A stretch of 64,000 nt of DNA from Christensenellaceae bacterium (GTDB lineage: Bacteria > Bacillota > Clostridia > Christensenellales > UBA1750): positions 1 to 64,000 of the forward strand of contig JAITGM010000007.1 of assembly GCA_031280685.1 (NCBI GenBank), written 5' to 3'. Numbering within the stretch: the stretch's first letter is position 1; every line of letters begins with the position of its first letter. Shown here in pieces: positions 1 through 7,759 of this stretch. The position numbers and the translations under genes are program-made. The notes below the pieces were generated by a model. That model worked only from the letters and a program-made list of their open reading frames with translations, made no database searches and was not told the DNA's origin.

Positions 1-753
1 AAGGGCATCGGCGCGGGAATCGCCAAGGCCTTCATCGAGGCCGGCGCCAAGGTGGTGCTCAACTGCAACTCCAACCGCGCGATGGCGGACGAATTGCTGG
101 CCAAATACCACGCCGATTACGGCGAGGATAGCTGCATCCTCGTCCAGGCCGACGTATCCGAATACGCGCAGGCCGAAGGGCTGATCCAGGCTGCTGTTGA
201 CCAATGGGGCAGGCTCGATATCCTCGTCAACAATGCGGCGCTCCAAAAGAACACGCCCTTTGATGGCTACAGCGAGGAAAACTACGATTTGCTCATGAAG
301 GTGAACCTCGGCGGCTACACCAATATGATGCGCGCCGCTCTGCCAGAGCTGAAAAAGACCAAGGGCAACATCATCCTGATCTCGTCCGTACACGGCAAGC
401 GCGCCACGGACTTTGACCCGGTCTATGCCATGACCAAGGGCGGCATGCACATGCTGATGCGCGAAGCAGCGGTCGAGTTCGCCCAGTATGGCGTCCGCGT
501 CAACATGATTCAGCCCGCCGCGGTGCAGATCGAGTTCAAGACCGGCGTCGAGTCCGGCAAGCGCGCCACTCGCGAGCCTCGCCATGCCTATATCGACAGC
601 AAGATGCTCAACGAAAAATACCCCCTTTATGCGCTGGGCCGTACCGGCCTGCCCAAGGACGATGCCTATGCCTGCGTCTATATGGCGTCAGACGAAGCCG
701 AGCATTTAACCGGAGCTTCCCTGCGCGTGGATGGTGGCTCCATGCTAAAGTAA
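1..753 (+). CDS. SDR-family NAD(P)-dependent oxidoreductase (5' end cut by window)
   Basis: The frame is open from base 1, so the gene begins outside the window. The ORF-track start at 52 is an internal GTG. The first residues (KGIGAGIAKAF) are the end of the glycine-rich Rossmann TGxxxGIG cofactor loop, so only about 10-20 residues are missing. Further motifs are NNAA, the catalytic Ser in LISS and the YxxxK pair in VYAMTKGG, all in classical SDR order. The C-terminus (LTGASLRVDGGSMLK) is the usual end of glucose-dehydrogenase or 3-oxoacyl-ACP-reductase-like SDRs. These enzymes oxidise or reduce a sugar, polyol or ketoacyl substrate with NAD(P). The substrate cannot be read from the sequence. 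A hairpin terminator follows directly. Confidence 0.9.
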   Translation, partial: KGIGAGIAKAFIEAGAKVVLNCNSNRAMADELLAKYHADYGEDSCILVQADVSEYAQAEGLIQAAVDQWGRLDILVNNAALQKNTPFDGYSEENYDLLMKVNLGGYTNMMRAALPELKKTKGNIILISSVHGKRATDFDPVYAMTKGGMHMLMREAAVEFAQYGVRVNMIQPAAVQIEFKTGVESGKRATREPRHAYIDSKMLNEKYPLYALGRTGLPKDDAYACVYMASDEAEHLTGASLRVDGGSMLK

Positions 754-773
754 ACATCCCCCACCCATCTTTC

Positions 774-805
774 AAGAAGCGCCTGGCCTTCGCTGGGCGC
801 TTCTT
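774..805 (+). terminator. Intrinsic terminator after the SDR gene
   Basis: AAGAAGCGCC pairs with GGCGCTTCTT around a 12-base loop. It lies 20 bases after the SDR stop. The 3' arm is only moderately T-rich. Confidence 0.6.
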
Positions 806-823
806 CAACCAAGGAGCGCAACA

Positions 824-1402
824 ATGAAAAAATTCGTTTTCGCCGTATTTTTCGCCCTTCTCCTGCTCGCGCTCTGCGCCTGCCGGGCGGCTCCCGCGAT
901 CCCTGCCGCTTCCCCTTCGCCGGCGGCGGCGGAAGCGCCCAGCGCCGCGCCCACTACGGTCGCGCCAGAAGAAAGCGCGGAAAACGCCACGCCAACCCCG
1001 CAAATCAGCGAAACGCTGCCAGAAGAAAAGCCGCTCACGGTGACGCGCGAGGGCAACGTGGAGGAGTTGCCCTCGCGGCTGTTCCGCAGCGAAAAGGGTT
1101 ACGCCATCTATGTTTTTTCAGATTTTTCATTTAAGGCGGACGCCGTGGAGGGTGGCGACCTCATTTCGCCAACCGAAGAGAGCGGCATGGATCCCTCCAT
1201 CCGCATGCTCATTCTTAACGCGACTGGGAACGCTACGCCTTCGGCACCAAGCGGCTTGGATCCCGCCGGGACCATCGTTTGGAAGAACATTGCCGTTGGG
1301 GAAAAGAACTTCGATGCCTGGATGCTGTACCCGGCCGAGGCCGCGGAAGGCGGAACCGTCCTCCTTGAGGCCATGCTCGATAGCATGCTCCCGCTTAACT
1401 AG
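824..1402 (+). CDS. Small secreted lipoprotein, function unknown
   Basis: The protein has 192 aa. The start is set by AAGGAG 8 bases upstream. It opens with a basic end, a hydrophobic stretch and LALCAC, which fits a lipoprotein signal with Cys at about residue 20. An Ala/Pro/Ser/Glu-rich linker of about 45 residues follows, typical of lipoproteins that must cross the wall. The mature part (about 65-192) is an acidic domain with 'YAIYVFSDFSFKAD' and a C-terminal region rich in Ala and Glu that I do not recognise. It sits alone between two terminators, so it is a single-gene unit. The minus-strand and +3 ORFs over it are shadows. Function unknown; an extracytoplasmic sensor or binding role is only a guess. 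Confidence 0.75.
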   Translation: MKKFVFAVFFALLLLALCACRAAPAIPAASPSPAAAEAPSAAPTTVAPEESAENATPTPQISETLPEEKPLTVTREGNVEELPSRLFRSEKGYAIYVFSDFSFKADAVEGGDLISPTEESGMDPSIRMLILNATGNATPSAPSGLDPAGTIVWKNIAVGEKNFDAWMLYPAEAAEGGTVLLEAMLDSMLPLN

Positions 1403-1418
1403 TGCCCGCCCAAGGCCC

Positions 1419-1464
1419 AAAAGAGCCGTTCCCCTCCGTAATCCAGGAGAAAAACGGCTCTTTT
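1419..1464. terminator. Bidirectional terminator between convergent genes
   Basis: AAAAGAGCCGTT pairs perfectly with AACGGCTCTTTT, with A and T runs on the outer edges. It lies between the lipoprotein (+) and the activase operon (-) and serves both. Confidence 0.9.
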
Positions 1465-1483
1465 CCTTGCTTTTTGTGGCTTC

Positions 1484-2824
1484 CTAATCAGCCGCGATCT
1501 CTGGCTTGTGCTGCAAAAGCGCGCCCAGAGCGCTCTCGATCGCACCCACGGCCTCTTCCCCGGCTGTCGCCAGCATGAGCTTGATGCGGTTTTCTTGATT
1601 GACGCGCGCGGCGCTCGGGTCATAGTCAATGGCCACGATATTGGCCTTGGGGGCGATGGACTTGACCTGATTCATCATACCCCTGCCCACGATATGGTTG
1701 GGCAGGCAACCAAAGGGCTGCGCGCAGATGATGTTGGGGTAGCCCATCTCAACCAGCTCAAGCATTTCAGCCGTGAGCAGCCAGCCTTCGCCCATCTTGC
1801 AACCGTGACCGATCACCCCATCGACCAGCTCGCGGGTGTGCTCAAAGCGGCCCGGGGCCTTGAAGCTCGTGGCCTCAACCGCGGAGATCAGCGCGCTCTC
1901 CATCTTCTTTAGATAGCCGGCCAGCACCTGAACGGCCCACTTTTTGAGGGCGCTGCCGCCATAAAGGCGGTGATCCTCCAGGCGGTTATCGAGGCTGAAC
2001 ATGCCAAAGCCGATGACCCCGGGCACCATGACCTCGCAATCCTGCTGATGCAAGAAGGCTTCCAGCCCGTTGTTGCCCAGGCTTGCGTATTTGATGTAGA
2101 TTTCGCCCACGATGCCCACCTTGATCTTTTCGATGGCCTCGCGCTGAATGCCCTCGAAGCTACCTGCGATGCTCTTGGCCACCTTGCGCAACTGCCTGAG
2201 GGAATAGGCCTTGCCCTCATGGAACTGCCGCGAGATCTCCTCCACCCAATGCTTGAGCAGCGCGTCGGTTTCGCCTAGGTTGATTTCATAGGGCCTTGCC
2301 TGGTTGCCTAGCAGCATGAGCTCGTCCCCATAGACCAGCGCGGCCAGGAGCTTCCTGAGCATCTTGAGGTTCATCTTGAAGCCCGGATTGGATTCCATGC
2401 CGCTGAGGTTCAGGCTGATGACCGGAACCTGCGCGTAGCCCGCGCGCTCCAGCGCCTTGCGCAGGAGGTGAATGTAGTTCGAAGCCCGACAGCCGCCGCC
2501 CGTTTGGGTGATCATCAACGCGGTATGGTCCAGGTCGTATCGGCCGCTCTGCAGGGCGTCTATCATCTGCCCAACCACCAAAAGGGCCGGGTAGCAGGTA
2601 TCGTTATGCACATACTTGAGGCCGAGCTGGGCGATGTGCGGCCCTTCGTTGGTGAGCAACTCTGCCTGGTAGCCCCTCTCGCGGAATACGTTCTGCAGCA
2701 GCTCAAAGTGCAGCGGCAGCATCTGCGGCAAAAGAATGGTGTGCGTCCTGCGCATCCGCCTTTCAAACAGGATCCTGCCCCGCTTTTCGCCCTTTTCCCT
2801 CGTTTTTAGCTCTCTCTTTTGCAT
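1484..2824 (-). CDS. 2-hydroxyacyl-CoA dehydratase-related protein (activase-associated, DUF2229-like)
   Basis: The protein has 446 aa. The ORF track starts at 2881, but GGGAGG sits 8 bases before the ATG at 2824, and that start leaves a normal 16-base gap after the upstream activase gene. The sequence matches the dehydratase-like half of the large 'CoA-substrate-specific enzyme activase' proteins of Clostridia. It has conserved Cys clusters (YVHNDTCYP, TQTGGGCRASNY, GHGCKMGEGW, QPFGCLPNH) that could bind an iron-sulfur cluster. In known systems an ASKHA ATPase injects an electron into a 4Fe-4S dehydratase that removes water from 2-hydroxyacyl-CoA. No HgdA/HgdB pair lies nearby, so the acyl-CoA substrate is unknown. 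It is the second gene of a two-gene operon. Confidence 0.85.
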   Translation of the reverse strand: MQKRELKTREKGEKRGRILFERRMRRTHTILLPQMLPLHFELLQNVFRERGYQAELLTNEGPHIAQLGLKYVHNDTCYPALLVVGQMIDALQSGRYDLDHTALMITQTGGGCRASNYIHLLRKALERAGYAQVPVISLNLSGMESNPGFKMNLKMLRKLLAALVYGDELMLLGNQARPYEINLGETDALLKHWVEEISRQFHEGKAYSLRQLRKVAKSIAGSFEGIQREAIEKIKVGIVGEIYIKYASLGNNGLEAFLHQQDCEVMVPGVIGFGMFSLDNRLEDHRLYGGSALKKWAVQVLAGYLKKMESALISAVEATSFKAPGRFEHTRELVDGVIGHGCKMGEGWLLTAEMLELVEMGYPNIICAQPFGCLPNHIVGRGMMNQVKSIAPKANIVAIDYDPSAARVNQENRIKLMLATAGEEAVGAIESALGALLQHKPEIAAD

Positions 2825-2840
2825 TGGTACGCCTCCCATC

Positions 2841-5771
2841 CTATGCCGCCCCGCCCTGCTTTTCGAGACCCGCGGCCGCAAAGAAGCTGCGCAGCCTGAT
2901 GCGCGCCGCCCCCAGGTTTTCGATCTCGTCTATCTTGATTTGGGTATAGATCTTGCCCGCTTCCTCGAGGATGCGGCGGCACTCATCACCCGTGATGGCG
3001 TCGCAGCCGCAGCCGAAGCTCACCATCTGCACGAGTTGCAGATCGGCCTCCCGCGCAACCAACCTGGCCGAAGCATAGAGCCTTGCGTGATAAGTCCACT
3101 GGTTCAAAACCCGGAGCTTCGGCGCGCCCTTGGGCACGAGGCGCAGAATCGCGTCCTCGCTGAGCACGGCGGCGCCAAAGCCAGAAAGAAGGCGGTCGAT
3201 TCCATGGTTGATCTCGGGGTCGATGTGGTAAGGCCGCCCGGCCAGAATGACCACAGGCCTGCCCTCTTCCCTAGCGCGCCGCAAAATCCCCTCCCCCATT
3301 TCACTGATCTTCGCCATGTGGGCTTCATAGGCCGCAAAGCCCTTTTTGAGCGCACGGCGAACCTCTTTAGGCGCAAGATCGGGGTAATAAGTCTTCAACG
3401 CCTCGTAAAGCTTGGTTGGCAGGTCACGCCTGCGGTGCAGGCCCACGTAGCACTTGATGAAGCGCAGCCCTTCGGGCATGGGCTGGTTCCCCGCGATGAC
3501 TTCCGGGTAAAAGGCCACGACGGGGCAATTATAGCAGTTATCTGAAAGGCCGTCGTCCATATTGTAGCTGCCGCAAGGGTAGAAGATGGTGCCAATTCCT
3601 TGGTCGATCAGCCACTGCACGTGGCCGTGCATCAGCTTGGCCGGGTAGCAGACCGTGTCGCTGGGCACGCTGCCGTGGCCCAGCAGGTAAAGATCCCTGC
3701 TTGAGAGCGGGCTGAGCACCGTTTCGATTTGAAGCTCGGTGAAGAAGCCATGCCAGAAGGGCAAAAGCTCATAGAAGTTGAGCCCAAACGGCAGGCCGAT
3801 CTTGCCGCGCGAACCCGGCTTGCCTTGATAGCTCTGGATCAGCTCCAGCTTTTTTTCGTATATGTTCAGGCCCTGCACGCCCTCCTTTTGGGCGAGGGGC
3901 CTTTCGCAGCGGTTGCCGCTGAGGAAGCGCCTGCCATCCGCAAAGCGGTTGACCGTGAGCGGGCAGTGATTTTCGCAAAGGCCGCAGTTCGTCAGCATCA
4001 CCTCGTGCTCAAAGGCGGCGACAGCCGCTTCGTTAAGGGTCGTGGACGGCGCGCCATCCTGCCCGTAGCGCTCCCTGGCATACAGAGCGGCGCCGTAGGC
4101 GCCCATCAGGCCCGCAATATCGGGCCGCAGCACCTCAAGGCTCATTTCCTTTTCGAAGGCGCGCAGAACCGCATCGTTTAGGAAGGTTCCGCCCTGCACG
4201 ACGATGTGGCTGCCCAATTCTTCCTTGCTCGAGGGGCGAATCACCTTATAGAGCGCGTTTTTGATCACCGAAATCGAGAGCCCCGCGCTGATATTTTCTT
4301 TGCTGGCGCCATCTTTCTGCGCCTGCTTGACCGACGAGTTCATAAAGACCGTGCAGCGGCTGCCCAGGTCAACCGGCCGGTCGGCAAAAAGGCCGAGCTT
4401 GGCAAAGTCCGCGATCTTTTCGCCCATCGCTTCGGCAAAACCCTGCAAAAAGCTGCCGCAGCCGCTGGAGCAGGCCTCGTTCAGGTAAAGATTTTCGACA
4501 TGGCCGCCCCGCAGCCGCATGCACTTCATATCCTGCCCGCCAATGTCCAGAATGAAGTCGGTTTCGGGCTGGAGATGGCGCGCGGCCTTTAAGTGCGCCA
4601 TGGTTTCGACCAGGCCGTGGTCGAGGCAAAAGGCGCTTTGAATCAGGCCCTCGCCATAGCCAGTCGCCGCGGCGCGAAGAATGCGCAGCCCCGGCTTTTC
4701 AGCATAAAGCTCCTCAAAAAAGGCCTTCACCAGGGGGATGGGGTTGCCGCTGTTGCTTTGGTATAGGCTTTTGAGCAGCTCGCCTTCCGTGGAAAGCACG
4801 GCAAACTTCAGCGTCGTGCTGCCCGCGTCGATCCCCAAAAAGACGGGGCCGTCGTAGCTCGCAAAGTCGCGCCTAGGCGCCCTTCCCTTCTTATGCCGCT
4901 CAAAAAAGCTTTGATATTCCTCTTCGCTCTTAAATAAAGGCTCCATTGAGGCAAAGGCATGCTCGGCACCCCGCTCTTTCAGGGCCTTTAGTACATCGCG
5001 CAGGCGAGTCTCTTCCCGCGCGCTCAGCGCCGCGCCCAGCGCGACGAAATAGAGGCTGTTTTCAGGGCAAATGCCTTCGGCGGCGAGGGATAGGTCAAAG
5101 CTCTTCCTAAGCTCGCTCAAAAAGTAGAGCGGCCCACCCAAGTAGAGTACATTGCCCTTAATGGCCCGGCCCTGCGCCAGCCCGCCGATGGTCTGGATCA
5201 CCACCGCGGCAAAGATGCTCGCCGCCAGGTCCGACGCCTTCGCGCCCTGGTTGATCAGCGGCTGCACGTCGCTCTTGGCAAAGACGCCGCAGCGGCTCGC
5301 GATGGTGTAAACCCGCTCGTGTGCCTTCGCCATCTCGTTCAGTTCACCCGCCGAAACGCCCAAAAGCGCCGCCATCTGGTCGATAAAGGCGCCGGTGCCT
5401 CCGGCGCAGCTACCGTTCATCCGTGCGTCTGGCTGGCCGCTGAGAAAAAGAATCTTCGCATCCTCGCCGCCTAGCTCAATAGCCACATCGGCATCCGGAG
5501 CCTGGCGCGCGCAGGCGAGCTTCGTGGCATAGACTTCCTGCACAAAGGAAATCCCGCTCTTTTGCGCGATGCCTAGCCCCGCGCTGCCCGAAATCGAAAG
5601 CCTGACGGTCTCTTCCCCGGGGAAGCTTCGCTCAATCTCTTCCAAAAGCTCGATCACCTTGGCCGAGACCAGGCTGTAATGCCGCGCGTATTTTTGAAAG
5701 ATCATTTCCCCGGCATCATCCAGCACGGCTGCCTTGATCGTTGTCGAGCCCAGATCCAGTCCGATTCTCAT
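2841..5771 (-). CDS. Acyl-CoA dehydratase activase, tandem BadF/BadG/HgdC ATPase with dehydratase-like C-terminus
   Basis: The protein has 976 aa. The ATG at 5771 has AAAGGAGG 10 bases upstream. The ATG at 5780 is too close to that site. Two ASKHA ATPase modules follow one another: the first begins with GLDLGSTTIKAAV (residues 3-15) and has SCAGGTGAFIDQM, the second begins near residue 315 with GIDAGSTTLKFAV and has DIGGQDMKCM and CSSGCGSFLQG. From about residue 595 a Cys-rich linker (NCGLCENHCPL) leads into a dehydratase-like region. Such proteins couple ATP hydrolysis to low-potential electron transfer in the cytoplasm of strict anaerobes. It precedes the 446-aa gene in one operon with a clear promoter at 5823-5852. 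The exact client enzyme is unknown. Confidence 0.9.
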   Translation of the reverse strand: MRIGLDLGSTTIKAAVLDDAGEMIFQKYARHYSLVSAKVIELLEEIERSFPGEETVRLSISGSAGLGIAQKSGISFVQEVYATKLACARQAPDADVAIELGGEDAKILFLSGQPDARMNGSCAGGTGAFIDQMAALLGVSAGELNEMAKAHERVYTIASRCGVFAKSDVQPLINQGAKASDLAASIFAAVVIQTIGGLAQGRAIKGNVLYLGGPLYFLSELRKSFDLSLAAEGICPENSLYFVALGAALSAREETRLRDVLKALKERGAEHAFASMEPLFKSEEEYQSFFERHKKGRAPRRDFASYDGPVFLGIDAGSTTLKFAVLSTEGELLKSLYQSNSGNPIPLVKAFFEELYAEKPGLRILRAAATGYGEGLIQSAFCLDHGLVETMAHLKAARHLQPETDFILDIGGQDMKCMRLRGGHVENLYLNEACSSGCGSFLQGFAEAMGEKIADFAKLGLFADRPVDLGSRCTVFMNSSVKQAQKDGASKENISAGLSISVIKNALYKVIRPSSKEELGSHIVVQGGTFLNDAVLRAFEKEMSLEVLRPDIAGLMGAYGAALYARERYGQDGAPSTTLNEAAVAAFEHEVMLTNCGLCENHCPLTVNRFADGRRFLSGNRCERPLAQKEGVQGLNIYEKKLELIQSYQGKPGSRGKIGLPFGLNFYELLPFWHGFFTELQIETVLSPLSSRDLYLLGHGSVPSDTVCYPAKLMHGHVQWLIDQGIGTIFYPCGSYNMDDGLSDNCYNCPVVAFYPEVIAGNQPMPEGLRFIKCYVGLHRRRDLPTKLYEALKTYYPDLAPKEVRRALKKGFAAYEAHMAKISEMGEGILRRAREEGRPVVILAGRPYHIDPEINHGIDRLLSGFGAAVLSEDAILRLVPKGAPKLRVLNQWTYHARLYASARLVAREADLQLVQMVSFGCGCDAITGDECRRILEEAGKIYTQIKIDEIENLGAARIRLRSFFAAAGLEKQGGAA

Positions 5772-5822
5772 GCGCGGCATTCCTCCTTTCGGCCTCTTTG
5801 CACAGGGCGTTATTTGGATTTA

Positions 5823-5852
5823 ATGATACCGCAGGGGCCGAAATACTGTCAA
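5823..5852 (-). promoter_or_regulatory. Sigma-A promoter of the activase operon
   Basis: Read on the minus strand: TTGACA, 18 bases, TATCAT. The -10 lies about 50 bases upstream of the 5771 start codon. Confidence 0.75.
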
Positions 5853-6084
5853 CAAACTTCGCCGAAAATCAACACTACAAAACAGGAAAGGGCCTGCCTT
5901 GACATGCAAGCGCCCCCTGTGCGGCACCGCCACGCCGCGCTCTTTGAGGAATAGGCGGGGCGGCGTTCGCAGCACGATTCCCTTGGCCGCAAAAGCCCAA
6001 ATGCGCGCGCTTCGGCCCGCGGGGAACGCGGCGCTCCCTTCCGGTCGCGCCGAAACGGGCCAACTTGTCTGCTTCGCAGCCGTG

Positions 6085-6137
6085 AACGGCGGGAGGGCTT
6101 TTCCGCGCCGATGGCGCAGAAAAGCCCTCCCGCCGTT
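6085..6137. repeat. Long near-perfect hairpin (25-bp arms, 3-base loop)
   Basis: The left arm AACGGCGGGAGGGCTTTTCC... pairs with ...GAAAAGCCCTCCCGCCGTT at 24 of 25 positions around GAT. It has no T run, so it is not an ordinary terminator. Confidence 0.85.
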
Positions 6138-6233
6138 TGCTCGCTGATGCTCGCCGTTGGCCCATGAAGCGCGAGCCGAGCTTCCACCGTTTAAAAGAAG
6201 CCTCACAACGCAAGCACGGGCAGCATCATTCGA

Positions 6234-6260
6234 TGGCGCCCGAATCGCATCCTCGGGGGC
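6234..6260 (+). repeat. 27-base dispersed repeat, copy 1
   Basis: TGGCGCCCGAATCGCA followed by TCCTCGGGGGC. It is identical at 26 of 27 positions to 28569-28595. Both copies are followed within about 150 bases by a GCGAACG...AGCGAGCG-type palindrome. Confidence 0.75.
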
Positions 6261-6451
6261 CAACCAGGCGGCGAAACCGCCGAATCGCCGGCCAAGGCGT
6301 CGGGACGGATCACAGATCCAGTCCCGCGCAGGGCCGGCGAGGGAGCGAACGTCAGCGAGCGTCGGCCCCCGGGTTCGTTCCCGTGGGTTGCCGCCCGCAA
6401 GGCAATTGAGTGCCACTACGCAATGATTCGCGCCGGCCTCGCCGCCCCATA

Positions 6452-7630
6452 TTAGCTGGCCGCCAGGGGCGGCCAGCCGCGCAGAACGTTCAGTAGCTCC
6501 ACCATGAAGCCCGACGGGTTGATCTCAGCCCGCACGGTCAGCGGGACGACCTCAAATTCCTCCCCGTTTTTGAAAAGATGCGCCTTGCCAAGCTCCTGCC
6601 CGGGGATCAGCGGCGCCTCCAGGCTTTCTGGAGCCTCGACCTCCACATAATAGGCGCTTTCTTCGCCCCTCTTGGCCAGGATCCGCAGCGGCTCTTTCAG
6701 ATACAAATCCGCCGTGAAGCCGTTCGCGTTGCGCACGGGGATCGCGTTGGCCAGCGGGCTATCGGCCTCCACGGGCGCAAAAAAGGTATAATGGTCAAAG
6801 GCATAATCGAGCATCGCGGACGCTGTATTGAATCGCTCCTTCCCGGTTGCCGCCCCGAGTACCACGGCGATATAGCGCGCATCCCCGCGCTTGGCAGAAG
6901 CCGAGATGCAATAGCCTGCCTCCTGCGTGGAGCCGGTCTTCACGCCGTCCGCACCCTCGTAGAAGCGCACCAGCCGGTTGGTGTTGACCAGCTCCGTCTT
7001 CCTGCCCGAGTTGTGCGCGATCTCATCCATCCAAATCGTCGAAAATCGAAAATACAGCGGGTGGGAAAGCACCTTTCGCGAAAGCTCGGCCACGTCTCTG
7101 GCCGAAGTATACTGCCCTTGCGCGGGCAGCCCCGTCGCGTTTTGATAGGAAGTCGCCGCAAGCCCAAGCTCCTTCGCGCGCGCGTTCATCGCCGCGACGA
7201 AGCTTCCCTCAGAGCCCAGCGCATATTCTGCCAGCGCTACCGCCGAATCGTTGGCCGAAGCCACGATCAGCGACTTGAGCAGTTCCTCCATCTTATATTG
7301 TCCGCCCGCGTCGAGCAGCGCCTGCGAGCCCCCCATGCCTGCGGCGTTCTTTGAAACCGTCACTTCGCCATCCAGGGATATCCGCTGATCCTCAAGCATC
7401 TCCAATAGCAGCAGGATGGTCATCAGCTTCGTCACCGAGGCCACGGGGCGCTGCTCATCCGCGTTCTTTTCGAAGATGATCTGCCCTGTGCTCTCCTCCA
7501 TCAGCAGCAGGCTCGCCTCGCTGCCCGAAAACGGCGGCCCGCTCTCAAGCGGCACGCCGGCCGCGTAGCAAGTGATGGGTAAAAGCATAAAAAAGGCCAG
7601 CAAAGCAGCCAAAACCCTTCTTTGGCGCAT
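6452..7630 (-). CDS. Serine-type D-Ala-D-Ala carboxypeptidase (DacA/DacF, PBP5-like)
   Basis: The protein has 392 aa and starts with a Sec signal peptide (hydrophobic to about residue 22, ending CYAAG). The three active-site motifs of the penicilloyl-serine transferase fold are present: SVTK (65-68), SAN (125-127) and KTG (231-233). It therefore removes the terminal D-Ala from peptidoglycan pentapeptides outside the membrane. A beta-rich C-terminal domain (about 290-380) follows, as in PBP5. The end (LLNVLRGWPPLAAS) shows a short hydrophobic stretch that may anchor it. Spore-formers carry several paralogues (DacA, DacB, DacF), and the sequence alone does not tell which this is. The ribosome site is AGAGGAAAGGGGG upstream of 7630. 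Confidence 0.93.
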   Translation of the reverse strand: MRQRRVLAALLAFFMLLPITCYAAGVPLESGPPFSGSEASLLLMEESTGQIIFEKNADEQRPVASVTKLMTILLLLEMLEDQRISLDGEVTVSKNAAGMGGSQALLDAGGQYKMEELLKSLIVASANDSAVALAEYALGSEGSFVAAMNARAKELGLAATSYQNATGLPAQGQYTSARDVAELSRKVLSHPLYFRFSTIWMDEIAHNSGRKTELVNTNRLVRFYEGADGVKTGSTQEAGYCISASAKRGDARYIAVVLGAATGKERFNTASAMLDYAFDHYTFFAPVEADSPLANAIPVRNANGFTADLYLKEPLRILAKRGEESAYYVEVEAPESLEAPLIPGQELGKAHLFKNGEEFEVVPLTVRAEINPSGFMVELLNVLRGWPPLAAS

Positions 7631-7702
7631 CGCGAAGTCCCCCTTTCCTCTCTTCCCTATCTATATTTCGCATCAAAGGCCTTTTATGCCCTTTCGCGAC
7701 CG

Positions 7703-7735
7703 AAAAAGAGGCCGCGGCTCACGCCGCGGCCTCTT
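7703..7735 (-). terminator. Terminator of the epimerase gene
   Basis: On the minus strand AAGAGGCCGCGGC and GCCGCGGCCTCTT form a perfect 13-bp stem followed by TTTTT. Confidence 0.9.
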
Positions 7736-7759
7736 GCCAATGGCCCTGAATTCAGCCCT

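Larger units (their letters stand above)
5853..6451. other. Non-coding, hairpin-rich intergenic region
   Basis: About 600 bases between the activase promoter and the end of the carboxypeptidase gene. The ORF track shows open frames on both strands, but they overlap each other in several frames, have Arg/Ala-rich composition, lack ribosome sites and match nothing. The region holds a very long hairpin (6085-6137) and a 27-base block repeated at 28569-28595. I read it as a remnant of dispersed palindromic elements, not a gene. Confidence 0.7.

Noticed and set aside
5820-6426. Six overlapping ORFs on both strands
   Set aside because: Repeat-rich non-coding sequence; frames contradict each other and none has a ribosome site or recognisable motif.
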